Position numbers and translations under genes: made by a program
Notes under the pieces: generated by a model
What the model saw: only the letters and a program-made list of their open reading frames with translations
The model's database searches: none
Told to the model about the DNA's origin: nothing
Origin: Devosia sp.
GTDB lineage: Bacteria > Pseudomonadota > Alphaproteobacteria > Rhizobiales > Devosiaceae
DNA: 64,000 nt
NCBI RefSeq assembly: GCF_017307495.1
Contig: NZ_JAFKHE010000014.1
Location: 186,001 to 250,000 of the forward strand
Reading direction: 5' to 3'
Part shown: in pieces, positions 17,168 through 25,361 of the stretch
Position numbering within the stretch: the first letter of the stretch is position 1
Layout: each line of letters begins with the position of its first letter

Positions 17168-18190
17168 TTGGCGCGAGCCACCATCAAGGACATTGCCGCA
17201 GCCGCGAACGTGTCGCCGATGACGGTGTCGAACGTCCTCAACGGCCGGCGGGCAAAGGCCTCGGACCAGACCGTGGAACGCATCATGGCGGCGGTGAAGG
17301 CGCTCGGCTATCGCCCCAACATGAGCGCGCGCAGCCTGGTGTCGAATGCATCGCGCATGGTCGGCGTGGTCATCCCGTTCACCGAAACGCAGAACCAGCT
17401 GCTGCTCGACAACCCGTTCTATGCCGAGATGATCAGCGGCATCGAGAGCGCCCTGCGCGCCAACGGATACTACATGATGCTCACCGGCGTGGGCGCGTCC
17501 GACGCCCAGCTCGATACGCTGCAGCACTGGAACATGGACGGCCTGATCGTGCTCGGCGTCTATCGCGAGCGGCTCTACGAGCAGCTGCGCGAGCTCGACC
17601 TGCCGACGCTGCTGATCGACAGCTACATCGACGACGCCCACTACCATCACCTGCGCGTCGACGATGAAGCGGCGGCCTACGAGGCGACGCGCTATCTCAT
17701 CGGCCGCGGCCACACCGGCATCGCCATCGTCACCGGCGTGGTCCGGGCCGATGGCGTCATCGCGCGCCGTCTCATGGGATACCGGCGGGCGCTGGCCGAG
17801 GCGGGCATTCCGCACGATCCGGCGCGCGTACTCTCGGGCTCCGTCACGTTCGACTGGGGCGCGGCGGCGGCCGACGCGCTGCCGGGACTGCCCGGCGTCA
17901 GCGCGGCGTTCTGCACCGCCGACCTGATTGCCGCCGGCCTCCTCGCCGGCCTGCATCGGCTGGGCCGGCGCGTGCCCGACGACTACTCGATCATGGGGTT
18001 CGACAACCTTTCGGTGTCGCGCATGGTCTATCCCGCCCTGACCACCGTCGACCAGTCGATCCTCGACAAGGGCAAGCTCGCCGGCAACCTGATCGCGAAA
18101 ATCCTGCGCAAGGAGGCGGCGCCGCGCGAAACCCTCCTCCCCGTCCGCATCATCGAGCGCGACAGCGTCAGCGACCGGAGGGGCAGATGA
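17168..18190 (+). CDS. LacI-family transcriptional regulator of the sugar locus
   Basis: A 340-residue LacI/GalR repressor. The N-terminal helix-turn-helix is TIKDIAAAANVSPMTVSNVL followed by a hinge helix with NMSARSLVS. The rest (about 60-335) is a periplasmic-binding-protein-like sugar sensor ending GFDNLSVSRMVYPALTTVDQS. The start is TTG at 17168, behind a G-rich stretch. No in-frame ATG lies near, and the homology begins here. It leads a run of same-strand genes for two sugar permeases, a binding protein and a GH31 glycosidase, which it presumably represses until the sugar binds. The likely operator is at 17097-17110. Confidence 0.9.
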   Translation: MARATIKDIAAAANVSPMTVSNVLNGRRAKASDQTVERIMAAVKALGYRPNMSARSLVSNASRMVGVVIPFTETQNQLLLDNPFYAEMISGIESALRANGYYMMLTGVGASDAQLDTLQHWNMDGLIVLGVYRERLYEQLRELDLPTLLIDSYIDDAHYHHLRVDDEAAAYEATRYLIGRGHTGIAIVTGVVRADGVIARRLMGYRRALAEAGIPHDPARVLSGSVTFDWGAAAADALPGLPGVSAAFCTADLIAAGLLAGLHRLGRRVPDDYSIMGFDNLSVSRMVYPALTTVDQSILDKGKLAGNLIAKILRKEAAPRETLLPVRIIERDSVSDRRGR

Positions 18191-18213
18191 GCTCAATCAA
18201 CAAGGTGATCGCA

Positions 18214-18310
18214 CCCCTCCCCCCTGAGGGGAGGGGTTGGGGGTGGGGGTCCATCAGTGACGAGCCGCCCCACCCCCTCCCTCGATCCCTCCCCTCAGGG
18301 GGGATGGAGG
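18214..18310. repeat. Paired palindromic repeat (C/G-rich)
   Basis: Two copies of a CCCCTCCCCTCAGGGG-like palindrome stand in opposite orientation, each with a GGTTGGGGGTGGGG-type tail pointing inward. It fills the gap between the LacI gene and the first permease. Related palindromes recur at 19256, 21505, 21688 and 21981. Confidence 0.75.
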
Positions 18311-18350
18311 CAGAAACCGCAGTCGCCGCTCTGGCCCTCGGGTGTCTCTC

Positions 18351-19235
18351 ATGAGCCCCGCCGCCCCGCGCCAGAAATACCTCGCGCTCGCCGTGCTGCT
18401 CGGCCCCAGCCTGGCCGGCATGTTCGTGTTCCTCATGCTGCCGGTCGCCTCGAGCCTGGTGCTCAGCTTCTCGAACTGGGACCTGATCGGCGAGATCCAG
18501 TGGATTGGCCTCGACAACTACGTCGCGGCGCTCGGCGACCCGGTGGTTCTCGGCGCGCTGCGCAACACGCTGACCTACATCCTCGGCTACCTGCCGGCGA
18601 CAGTCGGCATTGCGCTGGGCCTCGCGCTGCTGCTCAACCGCCGCATCCGGGGGCGCGTAGTCTTCCGTGCCATCTACTTCGTGCCGGTCGTCACCTCGTG
18701 GGTGGCGGTGTCGCTGATCTGGAAGTGGCTGCTCAACCCGCAATACGGGCTGGTCAACGTCGCGCTCGGCTGGTTCGGCATCAAGGGGCCGGGCTGGCTG
18801 TTCGATCCTCAGTGGGCGATGACCGGCGTGATCCTCACCTCGATCTGGAAGGACATCGGCTTCGTCACGGTGATCTATCTCGCCGGCCTGCAGGATATCC
18901 CCGAGCACCTCTACGAGGCCGCCGCGCTCGATGGCGTCACCGGCTGGCAGCGCTTCTGGCACATCACCTTCCCGATGCTGGTGCCGACCACCTTCTTCGT
19001 CACCACCATCTCGCTGATCTCGTCCTTCCAGGTGTTCGACCAGGTCTGGGTGATGACCCAGGGCGGCCCCGCCGGCGCCACCTCGGTGATGGTCGAGCTC
19101 ATCTACAAGAACGCCTTCAGCTACTACCGGATGGGCTACGCCTCGGCGATCTCCTGGGTCCTTTTCGCCCTCATCTTCGCCGTCACCATCGCCCAGCACG
19201 TGCTGCAGAAGCGGGTGGACCGGTCCGATGGCTGA
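18351..19235 (+). CDS. Sugar ABC transporter permease (MalF/UgpA type)
   Basis: A 294-residue inner-membrane permease of the carbohydrate uptake-1 family with six predicted helices, beginning LALAVLLGPSLAGMFVFLML. The cytoplasmic EAA loop that contacts the ATPase reads YEAAALDGVTGWQRFW near residue 190. It is followed by a second permease overlapping by eight bases and by a binding protein. No ATPase gene is present in this locus, so a shared MsmK/UgpC-type ATPase coded elsewhere must be used. An in-frame GTG at 18342 is an alternative start; the ATG is preferred. The upstream gap is filled by palindromic repeats. Confidence 0.9.
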   Translation: MSPAAPRQKYLALAVLLGPSLAGMFVFLMLPVASSLVLSFSNWDLIGEIQWIGLDNYVAALGDPVVLGALRNTLTYILGYLPATVGIALGLALLLNRRIRGRVVFRAIYFVPVVTSWVAVSLIWKWLLNPQYGLVNVALGWFGIKGPGWLFDPQWAMTGVILTSIWKDIGFVTVIYLAGLQDIPEHLYEAAALDGVTGWQRFWHITFPMLVPTTFFVTTISLISSFQVFDQVWVMTQGGPAGATSVMVELIYKNAFSYYRMGYASAISWVLFALIFAVTIAQHVLQKRVDRSDG

Positions 19236-20214
19236 CACCGTGATGCATCCGCAAAGGCCCCCTCACCCGGTCCTTCGGACCGACCTCTCCCCCGAAGGGA
19301 GAGGTGCCCGGGGGCTCGATCTCGCCTCGGCGCCACCTCTCCCTGGGGGGAGAGGCCGGCGCGCAGCGCCGGGTGAGGGGGCATTCCGCCGCTCGCCCCG
19401 GCTGAACCTCCCCAACCTCGCCACCTATGCCCTCCTCATCCTCGGCGCCGGCATCATGCTGCTGCCCTTCGCCTGGATGCTGTCGACATCGCTCAAGACG
19501 CGCGGCGCCACCTTCGTCACCCCGCCGCAGTGGATCCCGGATCCCGTCACGTTCGACAACTACGGCAAGGTCTTCGACTCGGCCCCTGTCGGCCAGTTCC
19601 TGTTCAACTCGCTCTTCGTCTCGCTGACCTCGACCGCGCTGATGGTCCTGTTCTGCGCCATGTCTGGCTACGCCTTCGCGCGCATCGAATTCCGCGGCCG
19701 CACGGTGCTGTTCTACGCCTATCTCGCGACCCTGATGATCCCGCAGCAGGTGACGCTCACCCCGCTCTTCATCATCATGAACTGGCTCGGCTGGACCAAC
19801 ACCTACCAGGCCCTGATCCTGCCCTCGAGCTTTGGCGCCTTCGGCACGTTCCTGCTGCGCCAGTTCTTCCTGCGCCTGCCCAGGGAGATCGAGGAAGCCG
19901 CGTTCATCGACGGCGCCGGCTACATCCGGATCGTTTTCACCATCGCCATCCATCTCGCGCGCCCGGCGCTCGCGACCCTCGCCGTGTTCGCCTTCATGGC
20001 CAGCTGGAACAGCTTCCTGTGGCCGCTGATCATCACCACCGACACCTCGATGATGACCCTGCCGCTCGGGCTCAGCGCCCTGCAGGGCCGCTGGACCACC
20101 GACTGGAACGTGCTGATGGCGGGCACCGTCATCGCCACCGTCCCGATCATCGCCGTCTACGTCTTCGCCCAGCGCTTCATCATCAAGGGCCTGTCCCATA
20201 CCGGGCTCAAGTAA
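19228..20214 (+). CDS. Sugar ABC transporter permease (MalG type) with repeat-derived N-terminal insert
   Basis: A 328-residue MalG-type permease with six helices from about residue 67 (YALLILGAGIMLLPFAWML) and the EAA loop IEEAAFIDGAGY. Its ATG overlaps the previous gene by eight bases. Residues about 10-52 are not permease sequence: they are the in-frame translation of a palindromic repeat at 19256-19382, rich in Pro, Arg and Gly. No in-frame start codon follows the repeat before helix 1, so the insert must be translated. Family members are about 275-285 residues, which fits an insertion of roughly 43. The insert would lie on the cytoplasmic N-terminal tail and may be tolerated. Confidence 0.88.
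   Translation: MADTVMHPQRPPHPVLRTDLSPEGRGARGLDLASAPPLPGGRGRRAAPGEGAFRRSPRLNLPNLATYALLILGAGIMLLPFAWMLSTSLKTRGATFVTPPQWIPDPVTFDNYGKVFDSAPVGQFLFNSLFVSLTSTALMVLFCAMSGYAFARIEFRGRTVLFYAYLATLMIPQQVTLTPLFIIMNWLGWTNTYQALILPSSFGAFGTFLLRQFFLRLPREIEEAAFIDGAGYIRIVFTIAIHLARPALATLAVFAFMASWNSFLWPLIITTDTSMMTLPLGLSALQGRWTTDWNVLMAGTVIATVPIIAVYVFAQRFIIKGLSHTGLK
19256..19382. repeat. Palindromic repeat inside the permease coding sequence
   Basis: The element starts GGCCCCCTCACCCGG and ends with the near-complement CCGGGTGAGGGGGC. Two inner palindromes, ACCTCTCCC-GGGAGAGGT and its opposite-strand copy, lie between. About 127 bases, adding 42 codons without a stop in the frame used. The same outer and inner modules recur between genes at 21505-21627. 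Confidence 0.8.
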
Positions 20215-20259
20215 CGACGACCAAGGACACCCAACAGGTCTCAAGGAGGAGAAAAGACC

Positions 20260-21492
20260 ATGCTGCGTAGGACTTTCACCGGGCTGTTGCTCGCCACCGC
20301 CCTCGTCACCCCGGCGCTCGCCGAGGACGTGACGATCAAGTATTTCACCTTCTCGGCCGCGCCGAACTATTTGAAGGAGCTCGATGCGACCATCGCCGCC
20401 TTCGAGGCCGAGCATCCGGGCATCAAGGTCGAGTACGAGACCGCCGGCTGGGACGCCTATTTCACCAAGCTGCAGACCGTCGTTGCCGCCAGGCAGGCGC
20501 CCGACGCCTTCGAGCTCAACTACGAGAACTTCGTTACCTATGCCGACAAGGGCGCGCTGGCCGACCTGACGCCGCTGATCGCTGCCGACACCGGTTTCTC
20601 GACCGATGTCTACAACCCCACGGCGCTCGCCGCCTTCGCGCAGGACGGTAAGCAGTTCGGCCTCGTCGAGAGCTTCTCCAACGTCGTGCTGTTCTACAAC
20701 AAGGACCTGTTCGACAAGGCCGGCGTCGCCTATCCGACCGCCGACTGGACCTGGACCGAGGAACTGGAAGCGGCCCAGAAGCTCACCGATCCGGCCAACG
20801 GCGTCTGGGGTGATTTCGCCCCGATCCAGTTCTGGGAATTCTACAAGACCATCGCCCAGAACGGCGGCTCGATCCTGTCGCCCGACAAGAAGACCGTCAC
20901 CATCGACAGCCCGCAGAACATCGAAACGCTGACGTGGATGATCGACAAGGTAAACAAGTACAAGGTCACCCCGTCCGACGTCGACATGGCCGGCCAGTCC
21001 TCCGAGGACCTGTTCAAGGCCGGCAAGATCGCCATGCTCCGCACCGGCATCTGGCTGCTCGGCGATTTCGCCGCCAATGCTCCGTTCAAGTGGGACATCG
21101 CGCTCGAGCCGGGCAAGACCCAGAAGGCGCACCACTTCTTCGCCAACGGCGTCGCGGTCTCGGCCACCTCGGCGCACCCGGCCGAGGCCTACCAGTGGAT
21201 CAAGTTCCTCACCTCGTCCAGGGCCGCCGTCGACCTCCGCATCGCCGCCGGCTGGGAACTTCCCGCCGTCTCGGATGCCGCCGCGGTCCAGGGCTATCTC
21301 GACCAGCCGATCCCCGAGAGCCGTGAAGTCGTGTTCCAGGCCCTCGATACGGCGGTGGTCCCGCCCGTCATCGGCAACTGGAACCAGTTGACCGACGCCG
21401 TCGGCAAGGAACTCGAAGCCGCCAAGCTCGGCCAGAAGACGCCCGAACAGGCCCTCAAGGACGCCAAGGTGGCGATCGAAGCGCTGCTTTAG
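20260..21492 (+). CDS. Sugar ABC transporter binding protein
   Basis: A 410-residue periplasmic family-1 solute-binding protein. A Sec signal peptide occupies residues 1-21 (LLLATALVTPALAED, cut after ALA). The mature part begins VTIKYFTFSAAPNYLKEL and has the typical FEAEHPGIKVEYE and VVLFYNKDLFDKAGV segments of sugar binders. An AAGGAGGAG ribosome site precedes the ATG. It follows the two permeases and precedes the GH31 glycosidase, so the ligand is probably an oligosaccharide or glycoside that the glycosidase then cuts; the exact sugar cannot be read. Confidence 0.92.
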   Translation: MLRRTFTGLLLATALVTPALAEDVTIKYFTFSAAPNYLKELDATIAAFEAEHPGIKVEYETAGWDAYFTKLQTVVAARQAPDAFELNYENFVTYADKGALADLTPLIAADTGFSTDVYNPTALAAFAQDGKQFGLVESFSNVVLFYNKDLFDKAGVAYPTADWTWTEELEAAQKLTDPANGVWGDFAPIQFWEFYKTIAQNGGSILSPDKKTVTIDSPQNIETLTWMIDKVNKYKVTPSDVDMAGQSSEDLFKAGKIAMLRTGIWLLGDFAANAPFKWDIALEPGKTQKAHHFFANGVAVSATSAHPAEAYQWIKFLTSSRAAVDLRIAAGWELPAVSDAAAVQGYLDQPIPESREVVFQALDTAVVPPVIGNWNQLTDAVGKELEAAKLGQKTPEQALKDAKVAIEALL

Positions 21493-21504
21493 CTCGGCGA
21501 GCCC

Positions 21505-21627
21505 CGACCACCTCTCCCTTCGGGGGAGAGGTCGGCGCGAAGCGCCGGGTGAGGGGGCCTTTCCCTACAGCCGGCGCTTGCGGCAAGGCCCCCTCACCCT
21601 GACCCTCTCCCCCAAGGGAGAGGGGAC
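21505..21627. repeat. Paired palindromic repeat
   Basis: Two ACCTCTCCC-type palindromes in opposite orientation, with GCGCCGGGTGAGGGGGC and GGCCCCCTCACCCTG facing each other. It lies just after the binding-protein stop and shares its modules with 19256-19382. It could act as a transcription attenuator within the operon. Confidence 0.75.
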
Positions 21628-21687
21628 GCAAGAACCGCCTCACGGCGACAATTGTCTCCCAAGGGCAGAGGTCGTGGGGCCCACTGC

Positions 21688-21770
21688 TCCCCTCCCCCTT
21701 GAGGGGAGGGGTTGGGGGGGGTCGTGCAGTCACCACCAACCCCGCCTCACCACCCCCGAGGAGGGGAGCC
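21688..21770. repeat. Palindromic repeat before the GH31 gene
   Basis: A CCCCTCCCCCTTGAGGGGAG palindrome with a GGTTGGGGGG tail, followed by a weaker opposite copy (ACCCCGCCTCACCACCCC). It matches the type at 18214-18310 and ends 17 bases before the glycosidase ATG. Confidence 0.65.
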
Positions 21771-21786
21771 CGAACCGGAACCAGAG

Positions 21787-24700
21787 ATGACCACCGACAC
21801 CACCCGCGAAGCCCCGCTCGCCCTCCGCCACCCCTGGTTCTTCGATCTCTACGCCGCGCTGCTCGCCGACCCGGCCGCCGCCAGCCCCGCGATCACCCGC
21901 CGCCTCGCCGCCGCCGATCCGTCCGACCCCGTCGAAGCCGCCGTCGCGCTCTATCTCGCGGCTCTTTCACAGCAAGCCCAACCATCGTCTCCCTCCCCCT
22001 CGCGGGGAGAGAGCAAGGGTGGGGCGCGCCCCGCACCGGATTTGCTTTCAAGTCCCCAAGCGGAATCCCTCCGCGACACCGTCGCCAACCGCCTCACCCG
22101 CGAACTCTCCCCCAATCAGAACCACGTCACCGACACCTGGGTGCTCGCCCTCTGGGCCGCCGCCTTGCGCGAGGTCAATCACGTGGTCCGGCGCGAAGCC
22201 GACACTCGCCTCGTCGGCCGGGTGAAGAACCACGCCTATGCCCACCACGTCCGCGCCGGCGGCCTGATGTCCTCGTCCGACAGGCAGGCACTCGATTTCG
22301 ATGTGCTGCTCGCCGCTGTTCCGTTCGGCCTGTTCGACGTCGAGGACCTGGTGCTCGTCGACTCCGTCCGCACCCTCACGACCCCCGAGCGCCTCGCCGC
22401 CGCGACCCCGGCCGATCGCCAGCTGCTGGCCTGGTACTGGGCCGAACAGGGAAGCTATGCGAAGAGCCGCAAGCTCCTCGCCGACACTCCCTCTCCGATC
22501 GTCGCCAGCCGCCTCCGCAGCCACGGCCAGCTCGACGCCCGCTTCATCCGTCACAGCCCGGACGGCAACGGCAATCGTTACGAGCCGCTGATCGAGGAGC
22601 GCTTCCCCAAGCTCGTCACCGACAGCGACGAGGTCATCGTCCGCGCCCTCGCCTCGCCGCTCACTCCCGACGAGCCCCTCGAGCTGGTCATGGGGGACCG
22701 CATCATCCCCGGCACGTTCAGCCCCGACCACTGGCAGTTCACCCTGCCGCGCATGCCGGCGGGAACGCTCGTTTCGTACGAAATCCGCTTCCAGAAGCAT
22801 CTGGAGGTTGTTCAGGGTCCGTTCATCTATGAGGTGAACCAGCGGCGGCACAGTGGCAGCGCGCCCGTGCATATCGATGTGTCGGCCGGGAGAATCGTCC
22901 TCACCCCGGGCCAGGGCGGCGGCGCAACGCTGCCCCTCAGATTGGGCCAGGCCACCCTCACCGACATCGCCTGGCTCGTCGATCGCACCGGCAAGATCCA
23001 CGAAATCTGTGCCACCATCGAAACCGCGGCCTGCGGCTGGTACGGCTTCGGCGAGCGCTACAACGCGCTCGACCAGACCGGCAATTACGTCGATCAGTTC
23101 GTCTACAATCAGTATAAGGAGCAAGGCCTTAGGACCTACATGCCGATGCCGGTCGGCTATTCCGACGCCGGTTTCGGGCTCCATATCGCGACCGATTCCT
23201 ATTCCTGGTTCGACCTCACCCAGCCGGGCCGCATCCGCCTCGGCGTCGAGGCCGAATGCCTGTCACTCGACCTCCTCAACGGCTCGATCGCCGAGCAGGT
23301 CAGCCAGTTCATGACCCTCACCGGCGCCCCCGAACCCGTCCCCGCCTGGGCCCTCGGCCCGTGGATGAGCTCAAACAACTGGGACTCCGAGGCCGAGGTG
23401 CGCAAGCAGGTCGCCCTCACCCTCGAGCACGAGATCCCGGCAACCGTGCTGGTCATCGAGGCCTGGTCGGACGAGGCGACGTTCTACATCTTCAACGACG
23501 CGCAGTACGCCGAAAAGCCCGGAGATCAGGCCTTCTCGCTCGCCGATTTCACCTTTCCCGAATGGGGGCGCTGGCCCGATCCGAAGGGGCTCGCCGAGCA
23601 CCTGCACGACAACAACCTCAGGTTGATCCTGTGGCAGATCCCGATCATCAAGCAGTCGCCCAGCCTCAAGCACGCCCAGAAGCGGCAGGACGAGGCGCAC
23701 TTCTTCGCGCGCGGCTACGGTGTGAAGCATCCCGACGGCACGCCGCTGCGCCTGCCGGAAGGCTGGTTCAAGGACAGCCTGCTGATGGACTTCACCAATG
23801 CCGAAGGCCGCGACTGGTGGTTCAGTAAGCGCCAGTACCTGATCGATGAACTCGGCGTCGACGGCTTCAAGACCGATGGTGGCGAGATGGTGTGGGGCCG
23901 CGACCTGCTCTTCGCCGACGGCCGCACCGGTCTCGAAAACCGCAATGCTTATCCCCGCGACTATGTCTCGGCGTATTATCGGTTCGCGCAACAGAACGGA
24001 GGCATCTGTTTTTCACGTGCGGGCTACACCGGCGCTCAGACCTTCCCGGCCCATTGGGCCGGCGACGAACGATCGACCTGGGAAGCGTTCAAGCGCTCGA
24101 TCCTCGCGGGTCTGTCGGCAGGCATGTCGGGAGTGATCTTCTGGGGTTGGGACATGGCCGGCTTCTCGGGAGAGGTGCCGGGCGCCGAGCTCTATGTCCG
24201 CTCGGCCGCGATGGCATGCTTCTGCCCGATCATGCAGTACCACGCCGAGAGCAAGGCCGAGTTCAACCAGGACCGCACCCCCTGGAACATCGCGGAGCGC
24301 TCAGGCGATGAGCGAGCCCTGACCGGATACCGCTTCTACGCCAACCTGCGCATGCAGCTGATGCCTTATCTCAGGCGCGAGGCGGCATGGTGCGTCGCCG
24401 CAAAGCAACCCATGCTGCGCGCAATGCTACTGGATTATCAGGAGGTTAGAGACGTCCACGGGCTTTGGGACCAATACCTCTTCGGCCGTGACCTGCTCGT
24501 CGCCCCGATCATTCAGGAGGGTGCGACCAGCCGCACCGTCACCCTGCCGGGTCACCGGTGGTGGCATTTGTTCGAGAACCGCTGGTACGAGGCAGGGACG
24601 CATGAGGTCCGTGCGTCGCTCGAGGAAATCCCCGTCTTCGTGCGCGTCGGCGGCGTCGTTCCCATCGCCTTCGACCGCGAGGTTCGCCTCGGTGCAGCAA

Positions 24701-24966
24701 TGCCCTCCGACATCGCAGCGCCCCGCACCCAGGCCCTGCTGGTTGCCGGCCTTTGCGAGGGACAATCCATCGACCACGACGGGCTTACGCTGACGATGCG
24801 TGACGCGGCAGTCCTGATAGATGGAGAACTTCGCAATACGCGCATGATATTGTTTTCGGATCGGCCAGATACAGTCATCATCAACGGAGTATCTGCACCA
24901 GTGCTTGAAACCGTGATTCACAATGGGATCATGTACGCAGTAGAGTTGCCGTCGCGGGATGTATAG
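21787..24966 (+). CDS. Glycoside hydrolase family 31 alpha-glycosidase
   Basis: A 1059-residue GH31 enzyme, the family of alpha-glucosidases and alpha-xylosidases. The catalytic nucleophile is the Asp of GFKTDGGEMVW (about 697) and the acid/base is the Asp of HWAGDERSTW (about 760). The (beta/alpha)8 core spans about 510-880, followed by a beta domain. The N-terminal 330 residues are unusual for GH31 and I recognise no domain there. Residues about 60-95 are the in-frame translation of a palindromic repeat (21981-22034 and flanks). There is no signal peptide, so it works on imported substrate. The ATG at 21787 is used because the upstream frame is repeat sequence. Codon use changes after about 24400 toward less GC, still coding. 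Confidence 0.9.
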   Translation: MTTDTTREAPLALRHPWFFDLYAALLADPAAASPAITRRLAAADPSDPVEAAVALYLAALSQQAQPSSPSPSRGESKGGARPAPDLLSSPQAESLRDTVANRLTRELSPNQNHVTDTWVLALWAAALREVNHVVRREADTRLVGRVKNHAYAHHVRAGGLMSSSDRQALDFDVLLAAVPFGLFDVEDLVLVDSVRTLTTPERLAAATPADRQLLAWYWAEQGSYAKSRKLLADTPSPIVASRLRSHGQLDARFIRHSPDGNGNRYEPLIEERFPKLVTDSDEVIVRALASPLTPDEPLELVMGDRIIPGTFSPDHWQFTLPRMPAGTLVSYEIRFQKHLEVVQGPFIYEVNQRRHSGSAPVHIDVSAGRIVLTPGQGGGATLPLRLGQATLTDIAWLVDRTGKIHEICATIETAACGWYGFGERYNALDQTGNYVDQFVYNQYKEQGLRTYMPMPVGYSDAGFGLHIATDSYSWFDLTQPGRIRLGVEAECLSLDLLNGSIAEQVSQFMTLTGAPEPVPAWALGPWMSSNNWDSEAEVRKQVALTLEHEIPATVLVIEAWSDEATFYIFNDAQYAEKPGDQAFSLADFTFPEWGRWPDPKGLAEHLHDNNLRLILWQIPIIKQSPSLKHAQKRQDEAHFFARGYGVKHPDGTPLRLPEGWFKDSLLMDFTNAEGRDWWFSKRQYLIDELGVDGFKTDGGEMVWGRDLLFADGRTGLENRNAYPRDYVSAYYRFAQQNGGICFSRAGYTGAQTFPAHWAGDERSTWEAFKRSILAGLSAGMSGVIFWGWDMAGFSGEVPGAELYVRSAAMACFCPIMQYHAESKAEFNQDRTPWNIAERSGDERALTGYRFYANLRMQLMPYLRREAAWCVAAKQPMLRAMLLDYQEVRDVHGLWDQYLFGRDLLVAPIIQEGATSRTVTLPGHRWWHLFENRWYEAGTHEVRASLEEIPVFVRVGGVVPIAFDREVRLGAAMPSDIAAPRTQALLVAGLCEGQSIDHDGLTLTMRDAAVLIDGELRNTRMILFSDRPDTVIINGVSAPVLETVIHNGIMYAVELPSRDV
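21981..22034. repeat. Palindromic repeat inside the GH31 gene
   Basis: A CTCCCTCCCCCTCGCGGGGA core and a GGTGGGGCGCGCCCC tail resemble the intergenic palindromes nearby. It is translated in frame as a Ser/Pro/Arg-rich segment between AALYLAALSQQ and AESLRDTVANR, breaking an otherwise Ala/Leu-rich helical N-terminal region. Confidence 0.6.
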
Positions 24967-25361
24967 TCGCCCCCCGGTTCGACGACATGAGCTTCGGCGC
25001 CGGGATCAGCGTGTGCGCCGGCAGCCGGGCACCAGCCAGACCTATCCTGCGGCACCGGCTCCACCTGCCCTGCCGCCACATTGTTGGTCGGCTCGAACCC
25101 TTTGGTAGCGACCCGGCGAGCCCGTTCCGCGCTCCGGGACCTCCTCACCTCCTACGACGTTTGTAGGCTTCCCAGTTGCTTGACACGTATTTCCAACTGT
25201 GAAAACGTTCAACATACAGACTGTCGTTCATCATATTGAACGCCAGAATGCCGCCGCAAGGCGACGCCAGTTGGGAGCTTGGCACTGTCGACATTGTCCG
25301 CGACGTCACCGGATGACCGGGGCGCGTGGCTGTCGCAGATTTCCTGGGGAGGAAAAACATC
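24967..25361 (+). other. Gene-free leader and promoter region of the large catabolic operon
   Basis: A 395-base gap. The first 170 bases show nothing I can identify. A TTGACA -35 element lies at 25180-25185, followed by the three-half-site operator at 25206-25242, which would cover the -10 and start region. A leader of roughly 120 bases follows to the GTG start at 25362, ending in a GGGGAGGAAA ribosome site at 25346-25355. Confidence 0.6.
25206..25242 (+). promoter_or_regulatory. Three-half-site operator, copy 1 (IclR regulon)
   Basis: Contains GTTCAACATACAGA (25207-25220), CGTTCAT (25225-25231) and TTGAACG (25236-25242). The first and third form an inverted repeat of CGTTCAA and the middle copy is a direct repeat. 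The same arrangement with identical spacing, 27 bases after a TTGACA box, recurs at 36832-36867. The IclR-type regulator coded between the two operons is the likely ligand. Confidence 0.75.

Noticed and set aside
19183..21177. 664-codon minus-strand frame across the permease and binding protein
   Set aside because: Antisense shadow of two genes whose products carry clear family motifs and signal peptide.
24918..25148. 76-codon minus-strand frame after the GH31 gene
   Set aside because: No recognisable features or ribosome site; it partly overlaps the end of the glycosidase.
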